A DNA stretch of 64,000 nt from Roseicella frigidaeris (GCF_003258945.1 NZ_QLIX01000005.1:1-64000), one strand, 5' to 3'. Positions 14,189 through 22,410 are shown, counted from the first letter of the stretch. The notes: generated by a model from the letters alone, not told the origin. Numbers and translations: made by a program.

Positions 14189-15250
14189 TCAACCGGCGGC
14201 GCCGGCACCTTGCCGCCGGGCGAGCGCCGCCTCGGCCTGGGCGAGCAGCTCGGCGATAATCTCCGCCGCCGGCTGGATGGCGGTGACCATGCCGACGCTC
14301 TGGCCGGCCATCAGGCTGCCCTGCTCGACATCCCCCTCGATCACCGCGCGCCGCAGGGCGCCGGCCCAGAAATGCTCGATCTCGAGCTGCGCCGCCTCCT
14401 TGGTCACCACCCCGGACTGGAAGCGCTCCAGCACCGCCGCCTGATGCTCCATGAAGCGCTTGGTGCCCTCGTTCTGCAGCGCCCGCACCGGGATCACCGG
14501 GAAGCGCTCGTCGAGCTGCACCGTCGGCACCGCGTCGCGCGCCGCGCCGCGGAGGAAGGCCTGCTTGAAGCGGGGATGGGCGATGCTCTCGGCGGCGCAG
14601 ACGAAGCGGGTGCCGAGCTGCACGCCGGCCGCGCCCATCTCGAGATAGGAGAGGATCGCCTCGCCCCGGCCGATGCCGCCGGCGACGAAGATCGGCACCT
14701 CGGCCGCCAGCACCGGCAGGATCTCCTGCGCCAGGACGTTGAGGGAGACCGGGCCGATATGCCCGCCCGCCTCGGAGCCCTCGATCACCAGCGCATCGGC
14801 GCCGGAGCGGACCAGCTTCTTCGCCAGCGCCAGCGCCGGGGCGAAGCAGACCACCTTGGCGCCCCCCTCCTTCGCCGCGCGGATGGCGGCGCCGGGCGGG
14901 ATGCCGCCGGCGAAGACGATGTGGCTGACCTTCGCGGCGAGGCAGGTCTCGACCAGCGGCTGCAGCCGCGGATGCATGGTGATGAGGTTGACGCCGAAGG
15001 GCCGGTCCGTCAGCGCCTGGGTGCCGGCGATCTCCTCGGCCAGGCGGTCCGGCTCCATCGCGCCGCAGGCGATGGTGCCGAAGGCGCCGGCATTGGAGAG
15101 GGCGGCGACCAGGTGCCGCTCGCTCACCCAGCTCATCGCCCCGCCCATCAGGGCGACGCGGCTGCCGAGGAAGGCGGCGCCGCGCGCCATCAGCCGCTGC
15201 AGCACGGGGCCGGGCCGCGGCCCGGCGGGGGCGAGGCTGTCCATCGCCAT
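14189..15250 (-). CDS. Nitronate monooxygenase-family flavoprotein
   Basis: 353 residues. A TIM-barrel FMN enzyme of the 2-nitropropane dioxygenase/FabK family: GGAMSWVSERHLVAALSNAG near the start, GADALVIEGSEAGGHIG (phosphate loop and the histidine region) and VAGGIGRGEAI. It could oxidise nitronates or act as another NAD(P)H-dependent flavin oxidoreductase; sequence does not decide. Its ATG shares one base with the lysC stop (TGATG), so it is co-translated with aspartate kinase. An internal ATG at 15244 is an alternative start. Confidence 0.85.
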   Translation of the reverse strand: MAMDSLAPAGPRPGPVLQRLMARGAAFLGSRVALMGGAMSWVSERHLVAALSNAGAFGTIACGAMEPDRLAEEIAGTQALTDRPFGVNLITMHPRLQPLVETCLAAKVSHIVFAGGIPPGAAIRAAKEGGAKVVCFAPALALAKKLVRSGADALVIEGSEAGGHIGPVSLNVLAQEILPVLAAEVPIFVAGGIGRGEAILSYLEMGAAGVQLGTRFVCAAESIAHPRFKQAFLRGAARDAVPTVQLDERFPVIPVRALQNEGTKRFMEHQAAVLERFQSGVVTKEAAQLEIEHFWAGALRRAVIEGDVEQGSLMAGQSVGMVTAIQPAAEIIAELLAQAEAALARRQGAGAAG

Positions 15251-16476
15251 CAGGCGGCCGGGCCGTCGAGGCCGTAGGCGGTGTGCAGGGCGCGCACCGC
15301 GAGCTCGGTGTACTCGGCGCCGATCAGCACGCTCACCTTGATCTCGCTGGTCGAGATGACCTGGATGTTGATGCCCTTCTCGGCCAGGGCGCTGAACATC
15401 GTGTTGGCGACGCCGGCATGGCTGCGCATGCCGACCCCGACCACGCTGATCTTCGCCACCTCGGGATCGGCGAGGACGGCCTCGAAGCCCAGCTCGCCGC
15501 GCGCCCTGCCAAGCGCGTCCTGGGCGCGGGCGAGATCGGCCTTGCCGACGGTGAAGGTCATGTCGGTCGTGCCGTCGGCGCCGAGATTCTGCACGATCAT
15601 GTCGACATTGACGTTCGCCGCCGCCATCGCGCCGAAGACGCCGGCGGCGATGCCCGGCCGGTCCGGCACGCGCCGCAGGGTGAGCTTGGCCTCGTCCCGC
15701 GAATAGGCGATGCCGGTGACGATCGGCTGTTCCACGATCTCTTCCTCATCCACGACCAGGGAACCTGGCTTGTCCTCGAAACTGGAGAGCACCTGCACCC
15801 GCACCCGCTGCTTCATGGCCAGCTCGACCGAGCGGGTCTGCAGCACCTTGGCACCGACCGAGGCGAGTTCCAGCATCTCCTCGTAGGAGATGCGCTCGAG
15901 CTTGCGGGCGCGCGGCACGATGCGCGGGTCGGTGGTGTAGATCCCGTCCACGTCCGTGTAGATGTCGCAACGATCCGCCCGGACCGCCGCGGCCAGCGCC
16001 ACCGCCGAGAGGTCGGAGCCGCCGCGGCCGAGCGTCGTCACCCGGTTGCGCGCCGGCTCGACGCCCTGGAAGCCGGCGACCACCGGCACCTGCCCGGCCT
16101 GCATGCGCTCGATCAGGGTGGCCCCCTCGATCCGCTCGACCCGCGCCTTGCCATGCGCGCCATCCGTCAGGATGGGGATCTGCCAGCCCTGCCAGGAGCG
16201 GGCATCGATGCCGATGCCCTGCAAGGCGATCGCCAGCAGCCCGATCGTCACCTGCTCGCCGGTCGCCACCACCGTGTCGTATTCCCGCGCATCGTGCAGC
16301 GGCGAGAGCTCCTGGCACCACTTGACCAGCTGGTTGGTGGCGCCCGCCATGGCGGAGACCACGACGGCGACCTCGTTGCCCGCCTCCACCTCCCGCTTCA
16401 CGCGGGTGGCGACATTGCGGATGCGGTCGAGATCGGCGACGGAGGTACCGCCGAACTTCATCACGATGCGGGCCAT
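15250..16476 (-). CDS. lysC: Aspartate kinase
   Basis: 408 residues. Phosphorylates aspartate at the entrance to lysine, threonine and methionine synthesis. KFGGTSVADLDRIRNVA opens the kinase domain; RGGSDLSAVALAAA follows; two ACT regulatory repeats fill residues about 265-405 (TLRRVPDRPGIAAGVFGAMA, KISVVGVGMRSHAGVA). This is the short single-chain, feedback-regulated type. The start at 16476 is set by MARIVMKFGG; the open frame continues upstream only as a GC-rich shadow. Diverges from ubiG, an arrangement widespread in alphaproteobacteria. Confidence 0.96.
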   Translation of the reverse strand: MARIVMKFGGTSVADLDRIRNVATRVKREVEAGNEVAVVVSAMAGATNQLVKWCQELSPLHDAREYDTVVATGEQVTIGLLAIALQGIGIDARSWQGWQIPILTDGAHGKARVERIEGATLIERMQAGQVPVVAGFQGVEPARNRVTTLGRGGSDLSAVALAAAVRADRCDIYTDVDGIYTTDPRIVPRARKLERISYEEMLELASVGAKVLQTRSVELAMKQRVRVQVLSSFEDKPGSLVVDEEEIVEQPIVTGIAYSRDEAKLTLRRVPDRPGIAAGVFGAMAAANVNVDMIVQNLGADGTTDMTFTVGKADLARAQDALGRARGELGFEAVLADPEVAKISVVGVGMRSHAGVANTMFSALAEKGINIQVISTSEIKVSVLIGAEYTELAVRALHTAYGLDGPAA

Positions 16477-16633
16477 CAGGGAGCACTTCCCGGGACATAG
16501 GAGATCGGTCGAGGTCACGCTCTCCGCGCGGTTGCGCGCGCGGGAAGGCCGGCACAGATACAGAGCCGGCCCCCGCGCTGCAACATTGCCGCGCAGCCGG
16601 GGCCGGCGCGGCAGGCGGAGGGATGGGGCCGGG

Positions 16634-17374
16634 ATGACCGAGGACGGCACGGCGATCGGAGCGGAGATCGCCAAATTCGACCGGCTGGCGGATGCCTGGT
16701 GGGACCCCGAGGGGCCGATGCGGCCGCTGCACGCCATGAACCCGGCGCGGATGGGCTGGATCATCGCCCGGATCGCGCGCCGCCACGGCCGCGACCCGGC
16801 GGCGCCGCGGCCGCTCGAGGGGCTCGCCATCCTCGATGCCGGCTGCGGCGCCGGCCTGGCGGCCGAGGCGCTGGCGCGGGCCGGGGCGGCGGTGACCGGC
16901 CTCGATGCCGCCGCCGCGGCCCTCGCCACGGCGCGGGCGCATGCGGCGGCCGGCGGCCTCGCCATCGACTACCGCGAGGGCCTGCCGGAGGACCTGGCCG
17001 CGACGCATCGGGGCCGCTTCGACGCCGTGCTCTCGCTCGAGGTGGTCGAGCATGTCGCCGACCGCGAGGCCTTCTGCCGGGCCCTCGCGGCGCTGCTGCG
17101 GCCGGGCGGCGCCCTGTTCCTCTCGACCCTGAACCGGACCCCGCGCTCCTGGCTGCTGGCCAAGCTCGGCGCCGAGTACCTGCTGCGGCTGCTGCCGGTC
17201 GGCACGCATGACTGGCGCCAGTTCGTCCGCCCGGCCGAGCTCGGCGCGGCGCTGCGCCGGGCCGGGCTGCGCGTCGCCGACATCGCCGGGCTGAGCATGG
17301 AACCGCTGAGCGGCCGCTGGCGGGTGAGCCGCGATGTCGGGGTGAACTACCTGATGATGGCGGTGGCGGGCTGA
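16634..17374 (+). CDS. ubiG: Ubiquinone O-methyltransferase UbiG
   Basis: 246 residues. Carries out both O-methylations in ubiquinone synthesis. N-terminal IAKFDRLADAWWDPEGPMRPLH is the family signature, motif I reads LDAGCGAGLAAEALAR, and the C-terminal region GVNYLMMA is typical. Divergent from lysC over a 157-bp gap. The stop is 19 bp from the convergent gene at 17394. Confidence 0.95.
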   Translation: MTEDGTAIGAEIAKFDRLADAWWDPEGPMRPLHAMNPARMGWIIARIARRHGRDPAAPRPLEGLAILDAGCGAGLAAEALARAGAAVTGLDAAAAALATARAHAAAGGLAIDYREGLPEDLAATHRGRFDAVLSLEVVEHVADREAFCRALAALLRPGGALFLSTLNRTPRSWLLAKLGAEYLLRLLPVGTHDWRQFVRPAELGAALRRAGLRVADIAGLSMEPLSGRWRVSRDVGVNYLMMAVAG

Positions 17375-17393
17375 GGCCCCCCGCGGTCCCGCG

Positions 17394-17705
17394 CTACCGG
17401 CGTCCTTCGCCCCGCGCGCGGCCCGCCGCGTCGCGGCGCCGGAGGGTCCCCTCCCCTGCCTCGGCCTGGCCGAGCAGGCGGCCGGCATTGTCGGTGAACC
17501 GCGTCACCCCGCCCCGCCTCTCGGCGCGGCCCGTCAGGCGGCCATTCCGGTCGGTGAAGCGGGTGACGCCGCCCTGGGTCTCGGCCCGGCCGAGCAGGCG
17601 GCCGGCCGGGTCCTGGTAGCGCCAGGCGGCCCGGCCCGGCTCCGCCGCCGCCAGGCCCGGCAGGGCGAGCAGCAGCGCGAGGAGAGGCCCGCGCCCCCGC
17701 CTCAT
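17394..17705 (-). CDS. Small exported protein built of 20-residue repeats
   Basis: 103 residues. A signal peptide (RGRGPLLALLLALPGLAAAEP) precedes a mature part made of exact 20-residue units: DPAGRLLGRAETQGGVTRFT, DRNGRLTGRAERRGGVTRFT, a degenerate third and a 12-residue fourth. The GRLxGRAE pattern recalls YD/RHS-type beta repeats, but no family is assigned. Its ATG overlaps the DUF1178 stop by 4 bp, so it is co-expressed with DUF1178 and probably lies under the CIRCE-like element further upstream. Confidence 0.75.
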   Translation of the reverse strand: MRRGRGPLLALLLALPGLAAAEPGRAAWRYQDPAGRLLGRAETQGGVTRFTDRNGRLTGRAERRGGVTRFTDNAGRLLGQAEAGEGTLRRRDAAGRARGEGRR

Positions 17706-18184
17706 CCGTCGGCGCGCGGCACCCAGGGCAGGCGGGCCACCTCGATGCCCTCATCCTGCAGCGCCGCCGCATCGTCCTCCGAGGCCTCGCCATAGATGCC
17801 GCGCCGGTCGCTTTCGCCGCGCTGCATCCGCCGCGCCTCCTCGGCGAAATCCTCGCCGACATAGTCGCAATGCTTCTCGACCTCGGCGCGCATGCGCTGC
17901 AGCAACGCCAGGACCTGGGCCGGCACCGGCCCGGCCGCCGCCTGCTGGCCGCCGGTCGGCGGCGGCGCGGCCGCCTGCGGCGGCGGCGCGGGCGGCGCCT
18001 CCTTGGCGCGGCTGCGACCCTTCTTCGGAATCGCCGGCGCCATCAGCCGCTTCGAGACATCGTGGCTGCCGCAGACCGGGCATTCCACGAACCCCGCGGC
18101 GGCCTGCTTCTCATAGGCACCGCTATCCTTGAACCAGCCGTCGAAATCGTGCCCGGCGCCGCACTGCAGGTCGTAATGGATCAT
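17702..18184 (-). CDS. DUF1178 family protein
   Basis: 160 residues. MIHYDLQCGAGHDFDGWF with a later CPVCGS gives the family's zinc-ribbon-like N-terminus; the middle is an Ala/Pro/Gln linker and the C-terminal half (EVEKHCDYVGEDFAEEARRM, RGIYGEAS) is the conserved DUF1178 helical part. Function unknown. In related genomes it follows grxC and a carbon-nitrogen hydrolase; that hydrolase is missing here. A CIRCE-type inverted repeat and a perfect TATAAT lie upstream. Confidence 0.88.
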   Translation of the reverse strand: MIHYDLQCGAGHDFDGWFKDSGAYEKQAAAGFVECPVCGSHDVSKRLMAPAIPKKGRSRAKEAPPAPPPQAAAPPPTGGQQAAAGPVPAQVLALLQRMRAEVEKHCDYVGEDFAEEARRMQRGESDRRGIYGEASEDDAAALQDEGIEVARLPWVPRADG

Positions 18185-18231
18185 CCCATGCTTTCCCCGG
18201 CCCGCGGCGATGCCGGGGCGCGTCGCCCATT

Positions 18232-18237
18232 ATTATA
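18232..18237 (-). promoter_or_regulatory. Candidate -10 element for the DUF1178 transcript
   Basis: The minus strand reads TATAAT, a perfect -10, within an AT-rich patch unusual for this DNA and 48 bp before the DUF1178 ATG. A good -35 at 17 bp is not seen; TTGGCA lies 23 bp upstream inside the CIRCE-like repeat. Confidence 0.45.
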
Positions 18238-18240
18238 GGA

Positions 18241-18265
18241 TGGCACTCCCGCAGCGCGAGTGCCA
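18241..18265 (-). promoter_or_regulatory. CIRCE-like inverted repeat (possible HrcA operator)
   Basis: TGGCACTC, a 9-bp spacer and GAGTGCCA form a perfect inverted repeat. Its core GCACTC-N9-GAGTGC matches the CIRCE operator, including the spacer length. It lies between the grxC stop and the DUF1178 start, next to a TATAAT. No groES, groEL, hrcA or dnaK gene is in the window. It could instead be a simple terminator stem for grxC, but no U-run follows. Confidence 0.6.
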
Positions 18266-18294
18266 ACTCCTTGCCAGGTCGAATGGAAAATGCG

Positions 18295-18552
18295 TCAGGC
18301 CGCGAGCAGGGCGTCGAGCTTGCCGGCCCGCTCGAGCGCCACCAGGTCGTCCGACCCGCCGATCGCCTCGCCGTTGATGAAGATCTGCGGCACCGTGGTG
18401 CGGCCGCCGGAGCGCGCGATGGCGTCCTTGCGGGCCTGGGAGCCGTTCGGGGCGTCCACCTCCTCGAAGGCGACACCCTTGCGGCCGAGCAGCGCCTTGG
18501 CGCGCTCGCAATAGGGGCAGAAGACGGTGGTGTAGATCTGGACCTTGGCCAT
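18295..18552 (-). CDS. grxC: Glutaredoxin 3 (dithiol)
   Basis: 85 residues. Reduces disulfides with glutathione. The active site CPYC is at residues 12-15, cis-Pro appears in TTVPQIFING, and the GSH-binding GGSDDLVALE follows. Start at 18552 (MAKVQIYTTVF) gives the standard GrxC length. It lies between a small membrane ORF and DUF1178 in the conserved comF-grxC-DUF1178 neighbourhood. Confidence 0.95.
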   Translation of the reverse strand: MAKVQIYTTVFCPYCERAKALLGRKGVAFEEVDAPNGSQARKDAIARSGGRTTVPQIFINGEAIGGSDDLVALERAGKLDALLAA

Positions 18553-18593
18553 GGCGAACAGTTTGGCTGCCGGGTGGGCCGGGTCAAGCACCC

Positions 18594-18776
18594 TCAGGGA
18601 ACCGCGAGCAGCACCGTGATCACCGGGCTGGCGAGAAGGAAGGCAACCGCCACCATGGTGAGCAGCCGGGCCGGCCGCTCCTCCGGCCCGGCGGCGATGC
18701 GCCGGCGCCGAACCGGCAGGGTGAAGGGGGATGCATCGCGCGGCAGTGGGGGGGTGCCCTGCACGATTTCGGACAT
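18594..18776 (-). CDS. Small single-TM protein
   Basis: 60 residues: a proline-rich, basic cytoplasmic part (LPVRRRRIAAGPEERPARLL) and a C-terminal helix (MVAVAFLLASPVITVLLAVP). No family recognised. It is collinear with comF and grxC and fills an otherwise empty gap. Coding is plausible but not certain. Confidence 0.45.
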   Translation of the reverse strand: MSEIVQGTPPLPRDASPFTLPVRRRRIAAGPEERPARLLTMVAVAFLLASPVITVLLAVP

Positions 18777-18897
18777 GCGGCCTCCAGCGGTGTTTCGGAT
18801 GCCTCGGGGGTTCATGGCGCCGGAATGACAGGCCGGTCATCGGCGCCACGGCTCCGATCATGTGCGCAATGATTGTTCTCTGGCAAGTGATATCGCG

Positions 18898-19740
18898 TTA
18901 TAGGCGATTTCCCCGCAGGGCCGGCGCGAGGCCGGAGGCCGCGGCCTCCAGGCGCGGATCGGGCACCCGCGCCGCCGCCAGCACGTCCACCGCCGCCGCC
19001 CCGGCCGCGAGCAGGGCCCGGGCGCAGCCCTCGGCCGTCGCGCCCGAGGTCATGACGTCATCGACCAGCAGCACCCGACGGCCGGCGATGTGCGCCGCGC
19101 CGCGCCGGGAGACGGCGAAGACGCCCTCCAGCACCGCTGCCCGCTCCGCCGCGCCCAGCGCCCCGAGTGGCGGCGTCCGATGCAGGCGCCGCAGCAGGTC
19201 CGGGGCATGCGGCAGGCCGGCCTGGCGGGCCAGCCGGGCGGCGAGCAGGGCGGACTGGTTGTAGCGGCGGGCGAGGAGCCGGCGCCAATGCAGCGGCACC
19301 GGCGCGACCAGCTCCGCCCGCGCCAGCAGCGCCGCCCCGGCCCGTGCCATGTGGCGGGCGAGCGGGGCGGCGTAGTCCGTGCGGTCGCCATGCTTGAAGG
19401 GCAGAATCAGCCGCTGCGACCCGGCATCGTAGCGCAGCGCCGCCCGGGCGGCCTCGAAGGCCGGCGGGCAGGCCTCGCAGGCCGGACAGAGCAGGCCGGC
19501 GCCGGCATGCGGGAAGGGCACGCCGCAGCGCCGGCAGAGCGGCGCCGTGACGAAGGTGAGGCCGCCGAAGCAGGCGGCGCAGAGATGGCCCTGCGCATCC
19601 ACCGGCGCGTCGCAGGTCAGGCAATGCGGCGGCAGCAGCGCATCCAGCGCCCGCCCCGCCCAGCGCCGCAGCGGCCCGGCGAGGGCGGGTCCCCGGGACG
19701 AGCCCGGCGAGGGGCGCCGCCCGGCCGCCGCCTGCGGCAT
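18898..19740 (-). CDS. comF: ComF family phosphoribosyltransferase-like protein
   Basis: 280 residues. A double-zinc-ribbon region (CLTCDAP, CAACFGG, CRRCGVPF, CPACEAC) precedes a PRTase domain with FKHGDRTDYA and the PRPP loop VLLVDDVMTSGATAEG. Relatives are tied to DNA uptake, though here no other competence genes are near. Its start shares one base with the rhodanese stop (TGATG). Confidence 0.92.
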   Translation of the reverse strand: MPQAAAGRRPSPGSSRGPALAGPLRRWAGRALDALLPPHCLTCDAPVDAQGHLCAACFGGLTFVTAPLCRRCGVPFPHAGAGLLCPACEACPPAFEAARAALRYDAGSQRLILPFKHGDRTDYAAPLARHMARAGAALLARAELVAPVPLHWRRLLARRYNQSALLAARLARQAGLPHAPDLLRRLHRTPPLGALGAAERAAVLEGVFAVSRRGAAHIAGRRVLLVDDVMTSGATAEGCARALLAAGAAAVDVLAAARVPDPRLEAAASGLAPALRGNRL

Positions 19741-21332
19741 CAGGCCGCGGCCTCGCCGAAGCGGGCATCGCCGTCGCGGGCGACCTCGTGCACCAGGTCG
19801 ATCTCCCAGGAGAGATACTCCCGCATCGCCGCCTCGACCCCGTCGTTGCGGTCATAGGGGCGGAGATAGACATCGATGCAGTCGGCATCCGCCGGGTCGC
19901 GCCGGTCGGCCGCGAGCGGCAGGCCGGCGGCCCGCCAGGCGGCGAGGCCGCCGTCCAGCAGCGCCACCGGGCCGAGGCCGAGCGCCTCCAGCTCCGGCAC
20001 CGCCAGCCGGCCGAGCGCCTCCTCGCCCGCCACGACCACGCTGCGCCGGCCCGGCACCAGGCGCGGCCGCAGCGCCGCCAGCCGCGTCCGCACGCCCCAG
20101 AGCGCGCCGGGCGGATGCCCCTCGCGGAACTCCAGCGAGCGGGTGACCTGCACCACCTGCGCCGTGCCGGCCGCGAGCGCGGCGGCCAGCGCCTCCGGCG
20201 TGACCGTGGCGGGCGAGAGCGCCGCCGCCTCCGGGCAATCCGGCGCCCAGGGCCCGGCCTCAAGCGGGCCGGCGAACCCGTCCGTGAGCACATGCACCTC
20301 CCAGCCGCCGAGCTGGCGCAGCCAGCCGCCGGTCATCAGCGCCCGCACCCCGGTATCGTCCACCAGCACGATCCGCGCGCCGCGCACCGCGACCCAATTG
20401 TCGGTGCCCTGCACGAGCTGCCCGCCGGGCGCCATGCGGCTGCCCGGCAGATGGCCCGCCAGGTATTCCTCCGGGTCGCGCACGTCGAGCAGGTAGGTCG
20501 TGCGGTCCGCCTCGGCCTGCAGCGCGGCGAGGCCGGCGCGGTCGAGGCGGCGCACGCCCCAGCGATCGGCGAAGGCGCGGGCCCGGTCGAGGGCCAGCGG
20601 CAGGCTCTCCGGCGTGCCGCGCGGGAAGCTCGCCGTGCGGCCGCGGTCGCAGGCGAAGCCGGCCAGCTCCCAGCCCATGGTGCCGTTGCGGAGCGCGACC
20701 ACCGTGTTGGGGATGCCGGCGCTGCGCAGGCTCTCGGCGCCCATGATGCTGCGGGTGCGGCCGGCGCAGTTCACCACGATGGTGGTCTCCGGCCGCGGCG
20801 CGATCTCGCCGATGCGGTAGACCAGCTCGCCGCCCGGCACGTCGATGGCGCCGGGGATGGACATGCGGCGGAACTCGTCCATCGGGCGGCTGTCGAGCAC
20901 GACCATGTCCTGGCCGGCCTCCATCATCGCCCTGAGCTCGCCGGGATCGACCGAGGGCGTGTGGTAGCGGTGCTCCACCCATTCGCCGAAGGCCTTGGAG
21001 GGCACGTTGACGCCGGAGAACAGCACGTAGCCGGCCGCCGCCCAGGCCGGGGTGCCGCCCTCCAGCACCGCGACGTCGGTGCAGCCGATCCCCTCCAGAT
21101 AGGCGGCCAGCCGCTCCGCCAGCCCCCCCTCCCCGCCATCGACGCAGCAGATCCGCACGCCGAGGCGCGGCAGGATGGCGCGGGCCCGCAGCTCGGCGCG
21201 CGAGAGCGGGCAGGGATTGGCCCAGAACAGGTGCGAGCGGCCGAACTCGCCATCCTCGCGGGCATCGAGGATGGCGAGCTCCCGCCCATCCCCGATCCAG
21301 GCCTTCAGGCCCGGCGCATCGATCCGGCGCAT
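19740..21332 (-). CDS. Four-domain rhodanese-like sulfurtransferase
   Basis: 530 residues with four consecutive rhodanese folds: LAILDAREDGEFGRSHLF, MVVLDSRPMDEFRRMSIPG, YLLDVRDPEEYLAGHLPG, and a degenerate last one (VVQVTRSLEFREGHPPGA). Only the second domain has a clear active-site cysteine loop (VVNCAGRTRSIMGAE); the first has CCVDGGEGG and the last two lack Cys, so one catalytic centre is likely. The start at 21332 follows 5 nt after the stop of a 17-codon leader ORF that owns the strong ribosome binding site, implying translational reinitiation. Confidence 0.88.
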   Translation of the reverse strand: MRRIDAPGLKAWIGDGRELAILDAREDGEFGRSHLFWANPCPLSRAELRARAILPRLGVRICCVDGGEGGLAERLAAYLEGIGCTDVAVLEGGTPAWAAAGYVLFSGVNVPSKAFGEWVEHRYHTPSVDPGELRAMMEAGQDMVVLDSRPMDEFRRMSIPGAIDVPGGELVYRIGEIAPRPETTIVVNCAGRTRSIMGAESLRSAGIPNTVVALRNGTMGWELAGFACDRGRTASFPRGTPESLPLALDRARAFADRWGVRRLDRAGLAALQAEADRTTYLLDVRDPEEYLAGHLPGSRMAPGGQLVQGTDNWVAVRGARIVLVDDTGVRALMTGGWLRQLGGWEVHVLTDGFAGPLEAGPWAPDCPEAAALSPATVTPEALAAALAAGTAQVVQVTRSLEFREGHPPGALWGVRTRLAALRPRLVPGRRSVVVAGEEALGRLAVPELEALGLGPVALLDGGLAAWRAAGLPLAADRRDPADADCIDVYLRPYDRNDGVEAAMREYLSWEIDLVHEVARDGDARFGEAAA

Positions 21333-21337
21333 GCCGC

Positions 21338-21391
21338 TCAGCCCGGCGCGAGGCGTGGCAGCGGGGGATGGCGGACGCGGTCTGGGGTCAT
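21338..21391 (-). CDS. 17-residue leader ORF of the rhodanese gene
   Basis: MTPDRVRHPPLPRLAPG then stop. GAGGAGGA stands 8 nt before its ATG, the best ribosome binding site in the area, while the rhodanese ATG has none of its own. It may be a regulatory or coupling peptide, or the remnant of the true N-terminus after a frameshift. Arg, Pro and Leu rich, no Cys. Confidence 0.4.
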   Translation of the reverse strand: MTPDRVRHPPLPRLAPG

Positions 21392-21507
21392 GCCTGGTCT
21401 CCTCCTCGGGCCGCCCGGCATCCCGCCGGCGCCCGCCTCCCCGCAGCTTTGCACGCCGCCGGCGGCGCGTGAAAAGCCCCGGCAGGCCGGACCGGCCCCG
21501 GCAGCGT

Positions 21508-22410
21508 TCAGAGCAGCCCCGCCTGGCGCAGCGAGGCATGCCGGCCATTGCCGATGATGACGTGGTCGTGCAGCACGATGCCGAAGACCGCCGCCGCGGC
21601 CTTCACCTCGGCGGTCATCTCGATATCGGCGCGCGAGGGGGTCGGGTCGCCGCTCGGGTGGTTGTGCACCAGGATGAGCGCCGTCGCCCGCACCTCGAGC
21701 GCCCGCCGCACCACCTCCCGCGGATAGACCGGGGTGTGGTTCACGGTGCCGCGGCCCTGGGCCTCGTCGGCGATCAGCCGGTTGCGGGCATCGAGGTAGA
21801 GGACATGGACATGCTCCACCCGCTCCCGCGCCAAATGGAGGGTCAGGTAGTCGATCAGCCGGTCCCAGCCATCGAGCACGACGCCCTGGCGCAGCTCCGC
21901 CCGCACCAGCCGCTGCGCCGCGGCCTGCACCGTCTTCAGCGCCGCCACCCCAGCCTCGCCGAGGCCCCCGACCGCGCGCAGCTCGTCCGGCGGCGCGGCG
22001 ATGGCATTGGCGAAGCTGCCGAATTGCCCGAGCAGGGCACGGGCGAGCGGCTTGGTGTCGCGCCGCGGCAGGGCCAGGAAGAGCACCATCTCCAGCAGCT
22101 CGTGGTCCAGCACCGCCTCCGGCCCGGCCTGCAGCAAGCGCTGGCGCATGCGGGCGCGATGGCCGAGATGCCCCGGCGGCCCGGGCTCCGGGGGCGGCGG
22201 CAGGCCGGGGAGGCCCGGCATCGCCCCGCCCGGCGGCAGCAGGGGCAGCAGCCCCGCCTCGGCCAGGCCGCCCGCATCCGGGGCGGGGCCGACCGGCGGG
22301 CCGACCGCGACCGCCCCGGCGGGACACGGCGGGCGGCGGCCCGGGCCAGCCGCGGGGCGGCGGCGGACGGGGCCGAGCGCAGGGTCGGGCGCTGGGTCGG
22401 ATTTCGGCAT
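21508..22410 (-). CDS. radC: RadC-family JAMM protein, copy 1
   Basis: 300 residues. A Pro/Gly-rich N-terminal 85 residues of low conservation, then a helix-hairpin-helix part (HRARMRQRLLQAGPEAVLDH) and the JAB/MPN domain with the zinc motif HNHPSGDPTPSRAD intact (HxH-x7-S-x2-D). The classical DNA-repair role of RadC is doubtful; family members are of unknown enzymology. It follows map, its usual alphaproteobacterial neighbour. An ATG at 22422 would sit directly against GGAGG, so 22410 is preferred. A close paralogue is at 25314. Confidence 0.88.
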   Translation of the reverse strand: MPKSDPAPDPALGPVRRRPAAGPGRRPPCPAGAVAVGPPVGPAPDAGGLAEAGLLPLLPPGGAMPGLPGLPPPPEPGPPGHLGHRARMRQRLLQAGPEAVLDHELLEMVLFLALPRRDTKPLARALLGQFGSFANAIAAPPDELRAVGGLGEAGVAALKTVQAAAQRLVRAELRQGVVLDGWDRLIDYLTLHLARERVEHVHVLYLDARNRLIADEAQGRGTVNHTPVYPREVVRRALEVRATALILVHNHPSGDPTPSRADIEMTAEVKAAAAVFGIVLHDHVIIGNGRHASLRQAGLL

